Positions 35,983-43,947 of a DNA stretch of 64,000 nt are shown piece by piece. The position numbers and the translations under genes are program-made. Source of the stretch: Paenibacillus radicis (ex Xue et al. 2023) (GTDB lineage: Bacteria > Bacillota > Bacilli > Paenibacillales > NBRC-103111). The stretch's first letter is position 1, and every line of letters starts with the position of its first letter. The stretch lies in NCBI RefSeq assembly GCF_024722015.1, contig NZ_JANQBD010000004.1, positions 124,001-188,000 on the forward strand. Reading direction: 5' to 3'. The notes under the pieces were generated by a model. The model ran no database searches, was not told the origin of the DNA, and saw only the letters and a list, made by a program, of their open reading frames with translations.

Positions 35983-36157
35983 ATGAAAATTAAAACCAAA
36001 GGGATCTCAGAAGCTGTCTTGGATATGGAAGAAGATTATTTAGGCAGATTAAATAAGAACCAGATAGAAAAAACTTGAAAAGCCCGTTCCTGATGGTTAT
36101 GATCTTATTGAACTTATTGATAACTACGCTATAGCAGCAGAAAGAAAGGTAGAGTAA
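35983..36157 (+). pseudogene. small gene broken by a one-base change in an A tract
   Basis: ATG 35983 behind GGAAGGTGGGGG opens a frame that stops at TGA 36076. Removing one A from the six-A run 36068-36073 joins it to the frame LEKPVPDGYDLIELIDNYAI and onward to TAA 36155-36157, giving about 57 residues. The joined product is charged and helical, of unknown function. It may be a slippage mutation, a phase-variable gene or a sequencing error. Its stop lies 2 bp before the next ATG. Confidence 0.55.
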
Positions 36158-36159
36158 CT

Positions 36160-36816
36160 ATGATATTCAGCAAAAATGACAAGCTGGTCATGATTGGCGA
36201 CTCCATCACGGATACAGAGCGTAAAAGACCTTATGGAGAAGGCCGCGGCGAAGCTACTGGCAAAGGCTATGTGAGCGCTGTTAGCGCTCTCATCAATTCC
36301 GTGTATCCTGAATTATCACTGCGTATCATTAATATGGGAATCAGCGGCAACACAGTCCGCAGTCTTAAAGAACGTTGGCAGACCGATGTGATCGATTTGC
36401 AGCCGGATTGGGTATCCATAATGATTGGCATCAATGACGTTTGGCGTCAGTACGATCAATCAGTAATCAAAGAAACGCATGTCTATTTGGAGGAATACAT
36501 AAGGACATTGGATGAGCTTGTAAAATCAACAAAACCTTTGGTGAAGGGTATTATCCTTTTTACTCCTTTTTATATCGAGCCCAATGCCAATGATGCAATG
36601 CGGAAGACGATGGATGAATATGGCAGAGCAGTTAAGGAGATAGCGGCCTCCAATCAGACGAGATTTATCGATGTACAGGCGGCTTTTCAACCTGTGCTGG
36701 AGCATACCTATCCCGCTGAGCTTGCGTGGGACCGTGTTCACCCTAATATGACCGGGCATATGGTGCTGGCTCGCGCATTTTTGAAAGAAGTAGGCTTCGA
36801 CTGGAATAAAGAATAG
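36160..36816 (+). CDS. SGNH/GDSL-type esterase
   Basis: 218 residues, no signal peptide. Block I VMIGDSITDTERKRPYGEG holds the nucleophilic Ser, block II is MGISGNTVRSL, block III is MIGINDVW, block V is DRVHPNMTGH with the Asp-His pair. This is the lysophospholipase L1/acetylxylan esterase-like group. Given the neighbouring pentose pathway, deacetylation of xylo- or other oligosaccharides in the cytoplasm is plausible. ATG 36160 follows AAAGG. Confidence 0.85.
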   Translation: MIFSKNDKLVMIGDSITDTERKRPYGEGRGEATGKGYVSAVSALINSVYPELSLRIINMGISGNTVRSLKERWQTDVIDLQPDWVSIMIGINDVWRQYDQSVIKETHVYLEEYIRTLDELVKSTKPLVKGIILFTPFYIEPNANDAMRKTMDEYGRAVKEIAASNQTRFIDVQAAFQPVLEHTYPAELAWDRVHPNMTGHMVLARAFLKEVGFDWNKE

Positions 36817-36870
36817 CGCGAAAAAATTCCCATAGCGAGTGGCAGTCTTTTTTTTATCTATCGATTAGGG

Positions 36871-37083
36871 TATAATACTCACATTACTTAAACGGGAGGT
36901 GTTACTGATGGCAATCACAGATTGCCGGATTGGCAAAGCCTCATGCAAAGCCTGATTTGGAGGCGATACTTTGCATGGGCTGGACTAGGATTCATCAACG
37001 TCGCCCAAATAAGCATCTATCGTTTCTAATATTGGCTTTGCACCTTATTTTCTTTCCAAAATAAGAATAAGGGGCTGACGTCC
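36871..37083 (+). promoter_or_regulatory. attenuator-type leader of the FusB-like gene
   Basis: A TATAAT box (36871-36876) precedes a 15-codon reading frame and a set of competing stems. CATGCAAAG (36942-36950) pairs with CTTTGCATG (36969-36977). GCAAAGCC, present twice inside the small frame (36933, 36945), can pair with GGCTTTGC (37034-37041). CCTTATT (37043-37049) can pair with AATAAGG (37066-37072), covering the ribosome binding site of the FusB gene, while CTTATTTT/AAAATAAG (37044-37065) would leave it open. Translation of the leader would shift these pairings. No T-run terminator is present, so control is probably at translation. Confidence 0.6.
36908..36955 (+). CDS. leader peptide MAITDCRIGKASCKA
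   Basis: A 15-codon frame from ATG 36908 with a strong ribosome binding site (GGGAGGTG) and TGA at 36953-36955. Its codons overlap both GCAAAGCC copies that can form alternative stems downstream. This suggests ribosome stalling on the leader controls the FusB-like gene, as in inducible translation-factor resistance genes. Confidence 0.55.
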   Translation: MAITDCRIGKASCKA

Positions 37084-37737
37084 ATGTGCGAACCATTTAT
37101 TAGAAACCATCAATATAACTTTATCAAAAACCAGGCAGAATCCGTGCTCAATGCTCTTCGAACGGTCGGCGATCCAAAAATATTGGAGTCCGTACGCTTC
37201 AGTGCACAAACTAAGGTGGCGGAGCTGTTTCCCGCCGTCACGGATAACAGGAAAACGATGTTGGATTCGATTTCGGATTTGAAAACTACAGACGATTTTC
37301 AAACCTATTTGCAGGCGCTCGAGCCGTATCTGATCGAATTTCCGCAAATTACCGAGAAGCAGATCCGGAAGCTTTTCCCGAAAAACAAGAAGCTGAAGGT
37401 GCCCGATCTTGCACAAATCGACCTCCGCTACGTATCCTGCCTGAGTTGGACCGATATATCGACCAATAAAATGTTCATTGTGTATTCTGTAGGCGGACAA
37501 TTCGTCGGCGTAGAAGGCAGATACACTGCGACTAATAAGAAAGGCTACTGCTTCGTATGCAGCAGATACGAAGAGCTGGCTTTATTTTCGGCGATATCCA
37601 AAAAAAGACCGGCAAATGCTTCGCCTGACTATTACAAGTCGGTCGGCAACTATTTATGCATGAACGGCCATGAGTGCAATAAGAACATGACCGATGTTAC
37701 TTCTTTGGAAAAATTCATCGACTCGGTTCAAGGCTAG
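37084..37737 (+). CDS. FusB/FusC-like elongation factor G-binding protein
   Basis: 217 residues, the size of FusB/FusC. The C-terminal zinc finger is visible: GYCFVCSRYEE, then YLCMNGHECNKNM (CxxC and CxxxxxC). It is preceded by the conserved WTDISTNKMFIVYSV stretch. FusB-family proteins bind EF-G and free it from ribosomes stalled by fusidic acid; chromosomal homologues occur in many Firmicutes. Only weak spacing links it to upstream genes. The leader described above probably regulates it. Confidence 0.85.
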   Translation: MCEPFIRNHQYNFIKNQAESVLNALRTVGDPKILESVRFSAQTKVAELFPAVTDNRKTMLDSISDLKTTDDFQTYLQALEPYLIEFPQITEKQIRKLFPKNKKLKVPDLAQIDLRYVSCLSWTDISTNKMFIVYSVGGQFVGVEGRYTATNKKGYCFVCSRYEELALFSAISKKRPANASPDYYKSVGNYLCMNGHECNKNMTDVTSLEKFIDSVQG

Positions 37738-37761
37738 GCTCGGGAACACAACTCAAGTCAA

Positions 37762-37787
37762 GGGGCGGCTCTGGCTGCCTCTTTTTT
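37762..37787 (+). terminator. terminator after the FusB-like gene
   Basis: GGGGCGGC (37762-37769) pairs with GCTGCCTC (37774-37781) and is followed by TTTTTT. Confidence 0.8.
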
Positions 37788-37865
37788 CACAGCTGCCGAG
37801 TCGGGGATCCCGAAAGCTCCAGACACGGTGGCTATATAAGAATCAAAAAGAAAAGAAATGAAATA

Positions 37866-37895
37866 GACCGCCCTGGGATTGAAGGGGGTCTTTAC
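37866..37895 (+). terminator. second hairpin terminator
   Basis: GACC-G-CCCT (37866-37874) pairs with AGGGGGTC (37883-37890), with a bulged G, then TTTACTATTTT. The rest of 37738-38037 shows no gene. Confidence 0.6.
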
Positions 37896-38037
37896 TATTT
37901 TATGCACACCAAATTTTAGCTCAAATGAAACTTATGTTTTTTTGTGCGACTATTATTAGTAGAGTTTAGTTGCTATGTATACAAGTACACAAGTATAATG
38001 ACTAAGTAATGAGCTTTATAAGGAAGCGGGTGAACTT

Positions 38038-38736
38038 ATGAAATTTATCAACCTACAATCGACTCGGCAAACCTTGGGTGAAAGAGCTTATGAATCGATT
38101 CGGGACGCCATAATCTCGCTTCAGTTTGAACCGGGGCAAATGATTTATGAAAATGAATTGGCCGCGTCGCTTGGAGTCAGCAGGACTCCCATTCGAGAAG
38201 CATTTCGTATGCTGCTGTCGGAGGAGCTAATCGAGATTTTGCCGCAAAAGGGAGCGAAGGTGACCTTAATCTCTGAAACGAAGGTGGAGGAGACACGTTT
38301 TGTGCGAGAAAGCTTGGAAGCTGCCGCATTCCAGATCGTGGCGCGCAAATGGGTACAGGATGAAGAGCCCTACATAAGCAGCGGAAAGCAAATTGATCTC
38401 CTTATTGATCAGCAGGAAACTGCTGCCCAGAATGATGATGCGGCTTCATTTCTGCAGCTGGATGAGACGTTTCACCACCATATTCTGGAGCTTAGCGGTA
38501 ATCAGACCTTGTTGACGGTGGTCAATCATATGCGAGGTCATTTAAACCGGCTGCGTTATTTGACACTTAGGCAGTTGAACAACATGCATGAGCTAACGGA
38601 TCAGCATAGGCGCATATGGGCGGCCGTCCAAGCAAATGATGAACAGCAAGCCAGTGATCTGCTGCGTATGCATTTAAGCCGATTGCCAGGAGAAATGGCC
38701 TCCTTAAAAGGTCAGTTTGACACATATTTTAGTTGA
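38038..38736 (+). CDS. GntR family regulator, FadR/FCD subfamily
   Basis: 232 residues. N-terminal winged helix: IISLQFEPGQMIYENELAAS, LGVSRTPIREAFRMLLSEEL. The C-terminal all-helical FCD domain contains the metal/ligand residues DETFHHHILELSGN and HRRIWAAVQANDEQQA. FCD regulators usually sense organic or sugar acids. It stands alone, with a hairpin after it; a link to the sugar-acid operons in this window is possible but not shown. Confidence 0.88.
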   Translation: MKFINLQSTRQTLGERAYESIRDAIISLQFEPGQMIYENELAASLGVSRTPIREAFRMLLSEELIEILPQKGAKVTLISETKVEETRFVRESLEAAAFQIVARKWVQDEEPYISSGKQIDLLIDQQETAAQNDDAASFLQLDETFHHHILELSGNQTLLTVVNHMRGHLNRLRYLTLRQLNNMHELTDQHRRIWAAVQANDEQQASDLLRMHLSRLPGEMASLKGQFDTYFS

Positions 38737-38756
38737 CCAGAAGGTTCGAGCACAAG

Positions 38757-38806
38757 GAACAAACCAAGCAGGCCGTGAAGCAGCTTCCGGCCTCTTTGGT
38801 TTGTTC
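38757..38806. terminator. long hairpin after the GntR gene
   Basis: GAACAAACCAA (38757-38767) pairs with TTGGTTTGTTC (38796-38806), with an inner AGGCCG/CGGCCT stem. There is no clear T run on the plus strand. Confidence 0.65.
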
Positions 38807-39634
38807 TGAGATAACGGCGGCTCCTTATGGTATGAATGAAAGCGTGTTTCGGAGAACGAATTAATCAAGGAGAAGGAATGTCCCGAAGTGTTATCCGAAA
38901 TACTGCATGAATGGAGGCAGGTAGTCCAATAAATTAGTATTGAAGCTGTTTGCGGGCTCCCAGAAGCTTGATGTAGTCCTTATACATGACGAATCGGTGT
39001 CAGTGTTCGAACGGCAAAGTTGGTAGACACTGTAAACGGTAATTCGAAATCATTTTTATGTAAGGAGAGCCCGCTATTTGAACCCTCATTCAGGGTAAGT
39101 TCCTCGTTAATAAGGGCGTCAAACTCATCTCTCCAATTCTTTATCGTCTTCTCGCTTACTTTTCAATTTTGTATCCAATGCCCCATACCACCTTCAAATA
39201 TTTTGTGGCCTGAATACCGTCCATCCTGGGCTTCATAGTGTCCAGCAGGTTCAGATGAATGTCGTACTGCTCGAGTACATTCAGTGCTTCAAGACCGTTG
39301 CTTGCGGTAATACATCAAATTTATTTCGATTCGAAACCATTGCCTGTTCCCAAAAACCTGCATCTATACAGCCTTTGGGCCGGTATATCCGAAGGCTCAT
39401 TGAATTGATGCAAATGTGCATTTATTTTTTCATTCTTAGCTGAACCGGAGCGTTTTTCATGAAAATGGATGTACTTTTGCAGGTATGTTCTCTCTACAGC
39501 AATTTCGCTAGAAAATAACTGCATGTTTGCAGGATTTTGTGAGGAATGGTGGCGGTCGGAAGAAGGTCAAGTACTGATTTTGAGGTTGAGCCAAAATTCT
39601 TACAAATCTTTTAAAATATAATTGGTGTCACAAG
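38807..39634. other. decayed region without intact genes
   Basis: Only short interrupted frames are present. A response-regulator remnant lies at 39156-39311 on the minus strand. Minus-strand protein-like fragments such as KNWRDEFDALINEEL (about 39070-39150) suggest further gene decay. 39312-39634 is AT-rich, with no recognised site apart from TGCAGG words. Confidence 0.5.
39156..39311 (-). pseudogene. internally deleted OmpR-type response regulator remnant
   Basis: The minus-strand frame reads ITASNGLEALNVLEQYDI, then LLDTMKPRMDG, which is the receiver region with the phosphorylation Asp. It continues directly into TKYLKVVWGIGYKIEK, the end of an OmpR/PhoB winged helix. The rest of the receiver, the linker and most of the DNA-binding domain are missing. 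There is no start codon or ribosome binding site. Confidence 0.7.
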
Positions 39635-40216
39635 TTATGCCTCCCACCACTGTAAAGTAGCTGTGGATGAAAGCAAGCCGGCAACCGTGAGAGCGGCTGA
39701 TATCGTTACAGTAATAGATTGACCGGGGGGAACCACGATTCCACCATTATAGGGAATGGATAGCATGCCAGGAGGAAGCGGGAACGAAGATACTGGGGTG
39801 CCTCCTGAAGGAGCGGATGTCGATGATTGAATGGTCAATCCGCTTGTATTGGTGCTGGAAAAATTGGTGTTAACGGCAGTAAGAGTCGTTGGAGAGGTTA
39901 GAGTTCCTCCTTTTATAATAGCGGCTGTGGCAGTAAAGGAAGATAATAAATTGAGGGCAATGCTGGTACCGCCCACAATACTTGACAGGTACATGGTTAT
40001 TCCACTCCCAGAACCATTGTTGGCTTGCAGGGTGATTATGACGCTTCCTCCCAGTAAACCAAGACTAGTGGAGTTTATGGCGGTTACAACGAACAGCTTG
40101 CCGGTCTGACCCGCACCATTGTCAGGAGGCGCCACAATGGAAGGGGAGCTTAAAGTATTGGTCGACAGGAAATAAACCGGATTATTACTCAAGTTATAAA
40201 CATTGTTGTTAGGCAT
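39635..40216 (-). CDS. low-complexity Gly/Ser/Thr-rich surface-type protein (paralogue B)
   Basis: 193 residues, rich in Thr, Ser, Gly, Leu and Val, without signal peptide or cysteine. It shares with the upstream gene the patterns TMYLSSIVGGTS (TLYLSKVMGGTT in the paralogue), a PPGMLSIPYNGGIVVPPGQS block and a C-terminal WWE ending. This looks like a beta-sandwich of the kind seen in spore-surface or fibre proteins, but no family is recognised. ATG 40216 lies one base after the upstream stop, implying translational coupling. Confidence 0.7.
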   Translation of the reverse strand: MPNNNVYNLSNNPVYFLSTNTLSSPSIVAPPDNGAGQTGKLFVVTAINSTSLGLLGGSVIITLQANNGSGSGITMYLSSIVGGTSIALNLLSSFTATAAIIKGGTLTSPTTLTAVNTNFSSTNTSGLTIQSSTSAPSGGTPVSSFPLPPGMLSIPYNGGIVVPPGQSITVTISAALTVAGLLSSTATLQWWEA

Positions 40217-40217
40217 A

Positions 40218-40751
40218 TCAATATTCCCACCAAATGATATTTATAGAGCCTGTCAACGCCCCAGTCCCCAGAGTTGCCGTAAAAGTCTGTCCCGCTGGGA
40301 TGACAAATGCGCCGCCCAAAGCAACCAGGTACATACCAGCGGTAATAGGAAGGGTTATAACGGTGGTAGGCGTTCCGGTGAGTGAGCCGGTATTTTGCTT
40401 GGAAGTAATAATGCTTGCGTTCGAGCTCCCAAAGTTTGAGTTGACTGGGACAGGTGTGGTACCACCGGTTATGGTGCCGCCGGAATAAAATAGGAGTGTG
40501 GCGGCAGCTGTCGTTCCGCCCATTACTTTGGAGAGATACAATGTCTTACCGCTTCCGGCAGGGTTAGCGGCTTGCAGCAGTAAGCTTTGTCCTGACGAGA
40601 CACTTACGCCGCCAGTAGTTAATGTGAACAACAGGCTGGATATGGCCGCATTGCCTTCAGGCAGCGTCTCCACACCAGGGTTGGCATACGTATTTGTCAT
40701 GTTAGTATAGAGCGGAGCGTTAGCATGATTAAAAATTGAATAGTTTGTCAT
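40218..40751 (-). CDS. low-complexity Gly/Ser/Thr-rich surface-type protein (paralogue A)
   Basis: 177 residues from the ATG at 40751 behind GGAAGGTG; the GTG at 40760 lies inside the ribosome binding site. It is a paralogue of the next gene: GKTLYLSKVMGGTTAAATLL, ITAGMYLVALGGAFVIPAGQ, and a final IIWWEY. No signal peptide is seen, which would fit export by sporulation-specific assembly rather than Sec. Function unknown. Confidence 0.7.
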   Translation of the reverse strand: MTNYSIFNHANAPLYTNMTNTYANPGVETLPEGNAAISSLLFTLTTGGVSVSSGQSLLLQAANPAGSGKTLYLSKVMGGTTAAATLLFYSGGTITGGTTPVPVNSNFGSSNASIITSKQNTGSLTGTPTTVITLPITAGMYLVALGGAFVIPAGQTFTATLGTGALTGSINIIWWEY

Positions 40752-40992
40752 AAAAGTCACCTTCCTCTTGCAGCGAATGCTTCATTACATTATATGAAGT
40801 TGTCCTGATCCCGCTTGGATAGATCATAAAAAAGGGTTGAACGAAAAGGGGGAATACAGCAGGTCCTAGTTAAGTTTGCTTTTGAGAACAAGAAGAACTT
40901 CATCAAGTAATAATTGTACTCCAGTCAGGTACGTGATAAAATTTGAAACATAAGAACTGTTTATGATCGAAAGAAAATGAGGAAATCCGTTT

Positions 40993-41349
40993 ATGAATAA
41001 AGTTGAAGCGGAATTTAGCAATTTAGTGAAAGCGTTTCGAAAGCGCCATATGGGCAAGGGGCCAAGAGAAATTCGGACCACCTTTTGTAAGCATTGGGCA
41101 ATATGTGAGATGGAGGGAAACCTTTCTCCTGTCGAAAAGTTCATAGCATCCGGAACGGAGGGTAAGCAGGTATTGCGTACAGCCAGAACCGAAATGGTTA
41201 AGGACATGTACCGTAAACATCCGCCTGTAGAGATGGAGCAGCTGCTGGGAGCCAAATTTATAGAGCTGTTCGTAGATATTGATCTTGATAAAGATTTCGG
41301 GATGTCGATTTTCGTATTCGATCAGGATATTCAAAGTAAATTTTCGTAA
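40993..41349 (+). CDS. DUF2294/MpsC-like protein
   Basis: 118 residues with the DUF2294 pattern: MNKVEAEFSNLVKAFRKRHM, GKGPREIRTTFCKHWAIC, then MYRKHPPVEMEQLLGAKFIE. Members are annotated as MpsC-like proteins and are often found near formate dehydrogenase genes in Bacillales. The FdhF/YdeP gene follows here after a structured leader. Role in the complex unknown. Confidence 0.72.
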   Translation: MNKVEAEFSNLVKAFRKRHMGKGPREIRTTFCKHWAICEMEGNLSPVEKFIASGTEGKQVLRTARTEMVKDMYRKHPPVEMEQLLGAKFIELFVDIDLDKDFGMSIFVFDQDIQSKFS

Positions 41350-41384
41350 GCAGCCTTTTACGCACCAGCTTACTCCATGAACAT

Positions 41385-41450
41385 GCAGGAAACAAACCTT
41401 TCATTGCACAAAATGATACATGTGCCGTTGGCACTTGGCAGCGATCCTGC
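41385..41450 (+). promoter_or_regulatory. structured leader domain upstream of the FdhF/YdeP gene
   Basis: GCAGGA (41385-41390) and TCCTGC (41445-41450) close a three-way junction with arms TCATT/AATGA (41401-41416) and GTGCC-GTT-GGCAC (41422-41434). A branched terminator follows. The layout resembles a riboswitch plus expression platform, but I could not match it to a known class. Confidence 0.45.
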
Positions 41451-41461
41451 TCAAGACTAAC

Positions 41462-41532
41462 AGCCGCAACAGTCACTTTCATTTGTTGAACGATAACCAA
41501 CAAACGAGGGCACGCCTGCTGCGGCTTTTTTC
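41462..41532 (+). terminator. branched terminator in the FdhF/YdeP leader
   Basis: AGCCGCAACAG (41462-41472) pairs with CTGCTGCGGCT (41516-41526), with one mismatch, around an inner TTTGTTG/CAACAAA stem, ending in six T residues. It may terminate the MpsC-like gene or act as an attenuator for the next gene. Confidence 0.75.
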
Positions 41533-41589
41533 GTAGAGACAAGGGCTGATACAATAACAAGCAACAACACTTTTTGGGGAGGGATTAGC

Positions 41590-43941
41590 ATGGGAACAAC
41601 CAAACATACGGGCCCCATTCGTCTGCCGAAGCAGCTGGACCCGAAGCTGTGGGTCAGCAAAGTTCCATTTGGCTTAGGACAAATTAAGCCTCATCATATT
41701 AAAGATACGCTCAAGGTCGCATGGGATAACCGCGACCAGCTGCCATACGCTTACCGCATCCTGACCCAAGGGGTCTGTGATGGCTGCGCGCTTGGCGTGT
41801 CCGGTTTGTATGACCGGACGCTGGAAGGGCCGCATCTGTGCACGACGCGGCTGAATGTGCTGCGGCTCAATACGATGCCGCCAATCAAGCCCGAGGTGCT
41901 GCACCAGGACATCGCCGCTCTGCGGACGATGGACAGCACCGAGCTGCGCAAGCTCGGCCGGATCCCGTATCCGCTGATCCGGCGCAAGGGTGAAACCCAC
42001 TTCTCCCGCTTAACGTGGGACGAAGCGCTGGAATTCATCGCGGCCAAGATACGCGCGATTGAACACAAGCAGCTCGCCTTTTACCTCACCGCTCGCGGCA
42101 TTACTAACGAGTCGTATTACGCCGCTGCCAAGGTAGCTCGACTCCTCGGAACCAATAATATCGACAATGCTTCGAGAATTTGTCATTCGCCATCCAAAAC
42201 CGCTCTCAAACGCTCCATAGGAATCGGAGCATCGAGCTGTAATTACAAAGATTGGATCGGCACTGATGTGCTTATCTTTTGGGGCAGTGTTGCAGCGAAT
42301 AACCAGCCGGTGTCGACCAAATATATGTACGCTGCAAAGCGCAAAGGGACGAAAATTATCGTAATCAACCCTTATTACGAGCCTTCCATGGAGAAATATT
42401 GGATTCCTTCTATTCCTGAGTCGGCGTTGTTCGGAACCAGGCTGACGGATGACTTCTATCAGGTTAACATTGGCGGAGATATTGCCTTCATGAACGGTGT
42501 CATGAAGCACTGGTTTCAAATGGAAGATCGGGTGCGAGGCTCAGCGGTCGATCATGAGTTTATACGTATGCATACCGGAGGCTATGAGGAGCTCAAAGCT
42601 CATGTGAAAAAGCAGGAGTGGGAGCTGCTTGAGCGCTCTTCGGGATTGAGCCGTGAGCGGATGCTTGAATTTGCGCAGCTGCTAGCGGGAGCGAAGTCGG
42701 CTGTGTTCGTTTGGAGCATGGGCCTGACACAGCATCGCTTTGGCACGGACAATATCTTGCAGGTAGCGAACCTCGCGCTATTGCGTGGCTTTCTCGGCCG
42801 CGCTCATTGCGGGCTGATGCCAATCCGCGGACATAGCGGTGTGCAGGGCTCGGGCGAGATGGGAGCCGATCCGTTCAGTCTGCCTGGCGGTGAATTCAAA
42901 GGCGAGGATATCGAGCGGATTGAGCGGGCATGGGGCTTTAAGCTGCCCAAGTGGCAAGGAGACATAGTAGGAGTGTCACTTGAAAACGCGGTGCTGCCGG
43001 ATAGGCATGAGCGCAAGCTCAAGCTATTTTACACATCTGGCGGTAACTTTCTGGAAACGATGCCGGATCCGGCCTTCGTGGAGTATTGTTTGGAAAGCGT
43101 AGAGCTACGGGTTCATCAGGACATAGTATTGAACACATCGACACTGGTGGACGCCAAGGAAGCGGTAGTTGTGCTGCCGGCGATGACACGCTATGAACAG
43201 CCAGGCGGCGGTACGTCTACTTCCACAGAGAGAATGGTCTACTTCTCGCCTCAAATTGATGGCCCGCGAATAGGGGAAGCCCGGGCGGAATGGGCGATTT
43301 ATGCAGAGCTTGCCGCCAAGGTCAACCCTGCGTACAAGCGGCTGGTTGCTTTCGAAAGCGCTTCAGATATTCGTAGGGAGATTGCTGTTGCTGCACCTTA
43401 TTATGAAGGCATTCAACATTTATCTCAACGGGGGGATGTTTTTCAATGGGGCGGGGCTTGGCTGTGCGAGGAAGGAGTATGTCCGACATCGGATGGACGT
43501 GGACGGTTCATTCCTATTGAGCAGCCGGAGCTGCGTAAGCCTGAGGGGCATTTCCGGGTAACTACGAGGAGGGGCAAGCAATTCAATTCCATGATATATA
43601 GTGATGTCGACCCTTTTAACGGTGCTGACCGCTACGATGTACTGCTGAATCCTGATGATGCTAAATCGTTGGGATTAAGAGAGGGAGATGCCATCGTCGT
43701 GTACAATCAACACGGTATGCTGCATGGAAGGGCTAAGCCGGTGAGAGTTCAGAAGGGAAATATTGAAGTTCACTGGCCGGAGGGCAACTCATTGATACCC
43801 AAAAGAGTGTATGAACCGCATGCAGGTATTCCTGAATATAATACAACAGCTATCGTAGAGAAAGCGGAAACGTTCCATGCCTTCAAAGATACGAAGTATG
43901 TGGAGAAGCGGATCGCGGAATTGGAAACGGAAGTGGAGTGA
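41590..43941 (+). CDS. FdhF/YdeP family molybdopterin oxidoreductase
   Basis: 783 residues, ATG 41590 behind GGGGAGGG. It resembles YdeP-type proteins: N-terminal GVCDGCALGVSGLYD, active-site region ASRICHSPSKTALKRSIGIG, and molybdopterin-binding segments such as DVLIFWGSVAANNQP, GHSGVQGSGEMGADP and FYTSGGNFLETMPDP. Cysteine, not selenocysteine, is in the ICHSP position. It lacks the ferredoxin-type domains of large formate dehydrogenases. Formate oxidation is suggested by the adjacent fdhD, but the family's true substrate is not settled. Confidence 0.85.
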   Translation: MGTTKHTGPIRLPKQLDPKLWVSKVPFGLGQIKPHHIKDTLKVAWDNRDQLPYAYRILTQGVCDGCALGVSGLYDRTLEGPHLCTTRLNVLRLNTMPPIKPEVLHQDIAALRTMDSTELRKLGRIPYPLIRRKGETHFSRLTWDEALEFIAAKIRAIEHKQLAFYLTARGITNESYYAAAKVARLLGTNNIDNASRICHSPSKTALKRSIGIGASSCNYKDWIGTDVLIFWGSVAANNQPVSTKYMYAAKRKGTKIIVINPYYEPSMEKYWIPSIPESALFGTRLTDDFYQVNIGGDIAFMNGVMKHWFQMEDRVRGSAVDHEFIRMHTGGYEELKAHVKKQEWELLERSSGLSRERMLEFAQLLAGAKSAVFVWSMGLTQHRFGTDNILQVANLALLRGFLGRAHCGLMPIRGHSGVQGSGEMGADPFSLPGGEFKGEDIERIERAWGFKLPKWQGDIVGVSLENAVLPDRHERKLKLFYTSGGNFLETMPDPAFVEYCLESVELRVHQDIVLNTSTLVDAKEAVVVLPAMTRYEQPGGGTSTSTERMVYFSPQIDGPRIGEARAEWAIYAELAAKVNPAYKRLVAFESASDIRREIAVAAPYYEGIQHLSQRGDVFQWGGAWLCEEGVCPTSDGRGRFIPIEQPELRKPEGHFRVTTRRGKQFNSMIYSDVDPFNGADRYDVLLNPDDAKSLGLREGDAIVVYNQHGMLHGRAKPVRVQKGNIEVHWPEGNSLIPKRVYEPHAGIPEYNTTAIVEKAETFHAFKDTKYVEKRIAELETEVE

Positions 43942-43947
43942 TCGCCA

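Noticed and set aside
36061-36080. A-AAA-AAC slippery heptamer suggesting programmed -1 frameshifting
   Set aside because: The continuing frame requires a +1 shift or loss of one A, so -1 frameshifting cannot produce it.
39831-40710. Plus-strand frames opposite the low-complexity paralogues
   Set aside because: They are shadows of the repetitive Thr/Gly codons and lack start signals.
42172-42200. Selenocysteine formate dehydrogenase
   Set aside because: The active-site codon in ICHSP is TGT (Cys), not TGA, and the family is YdeP-like.
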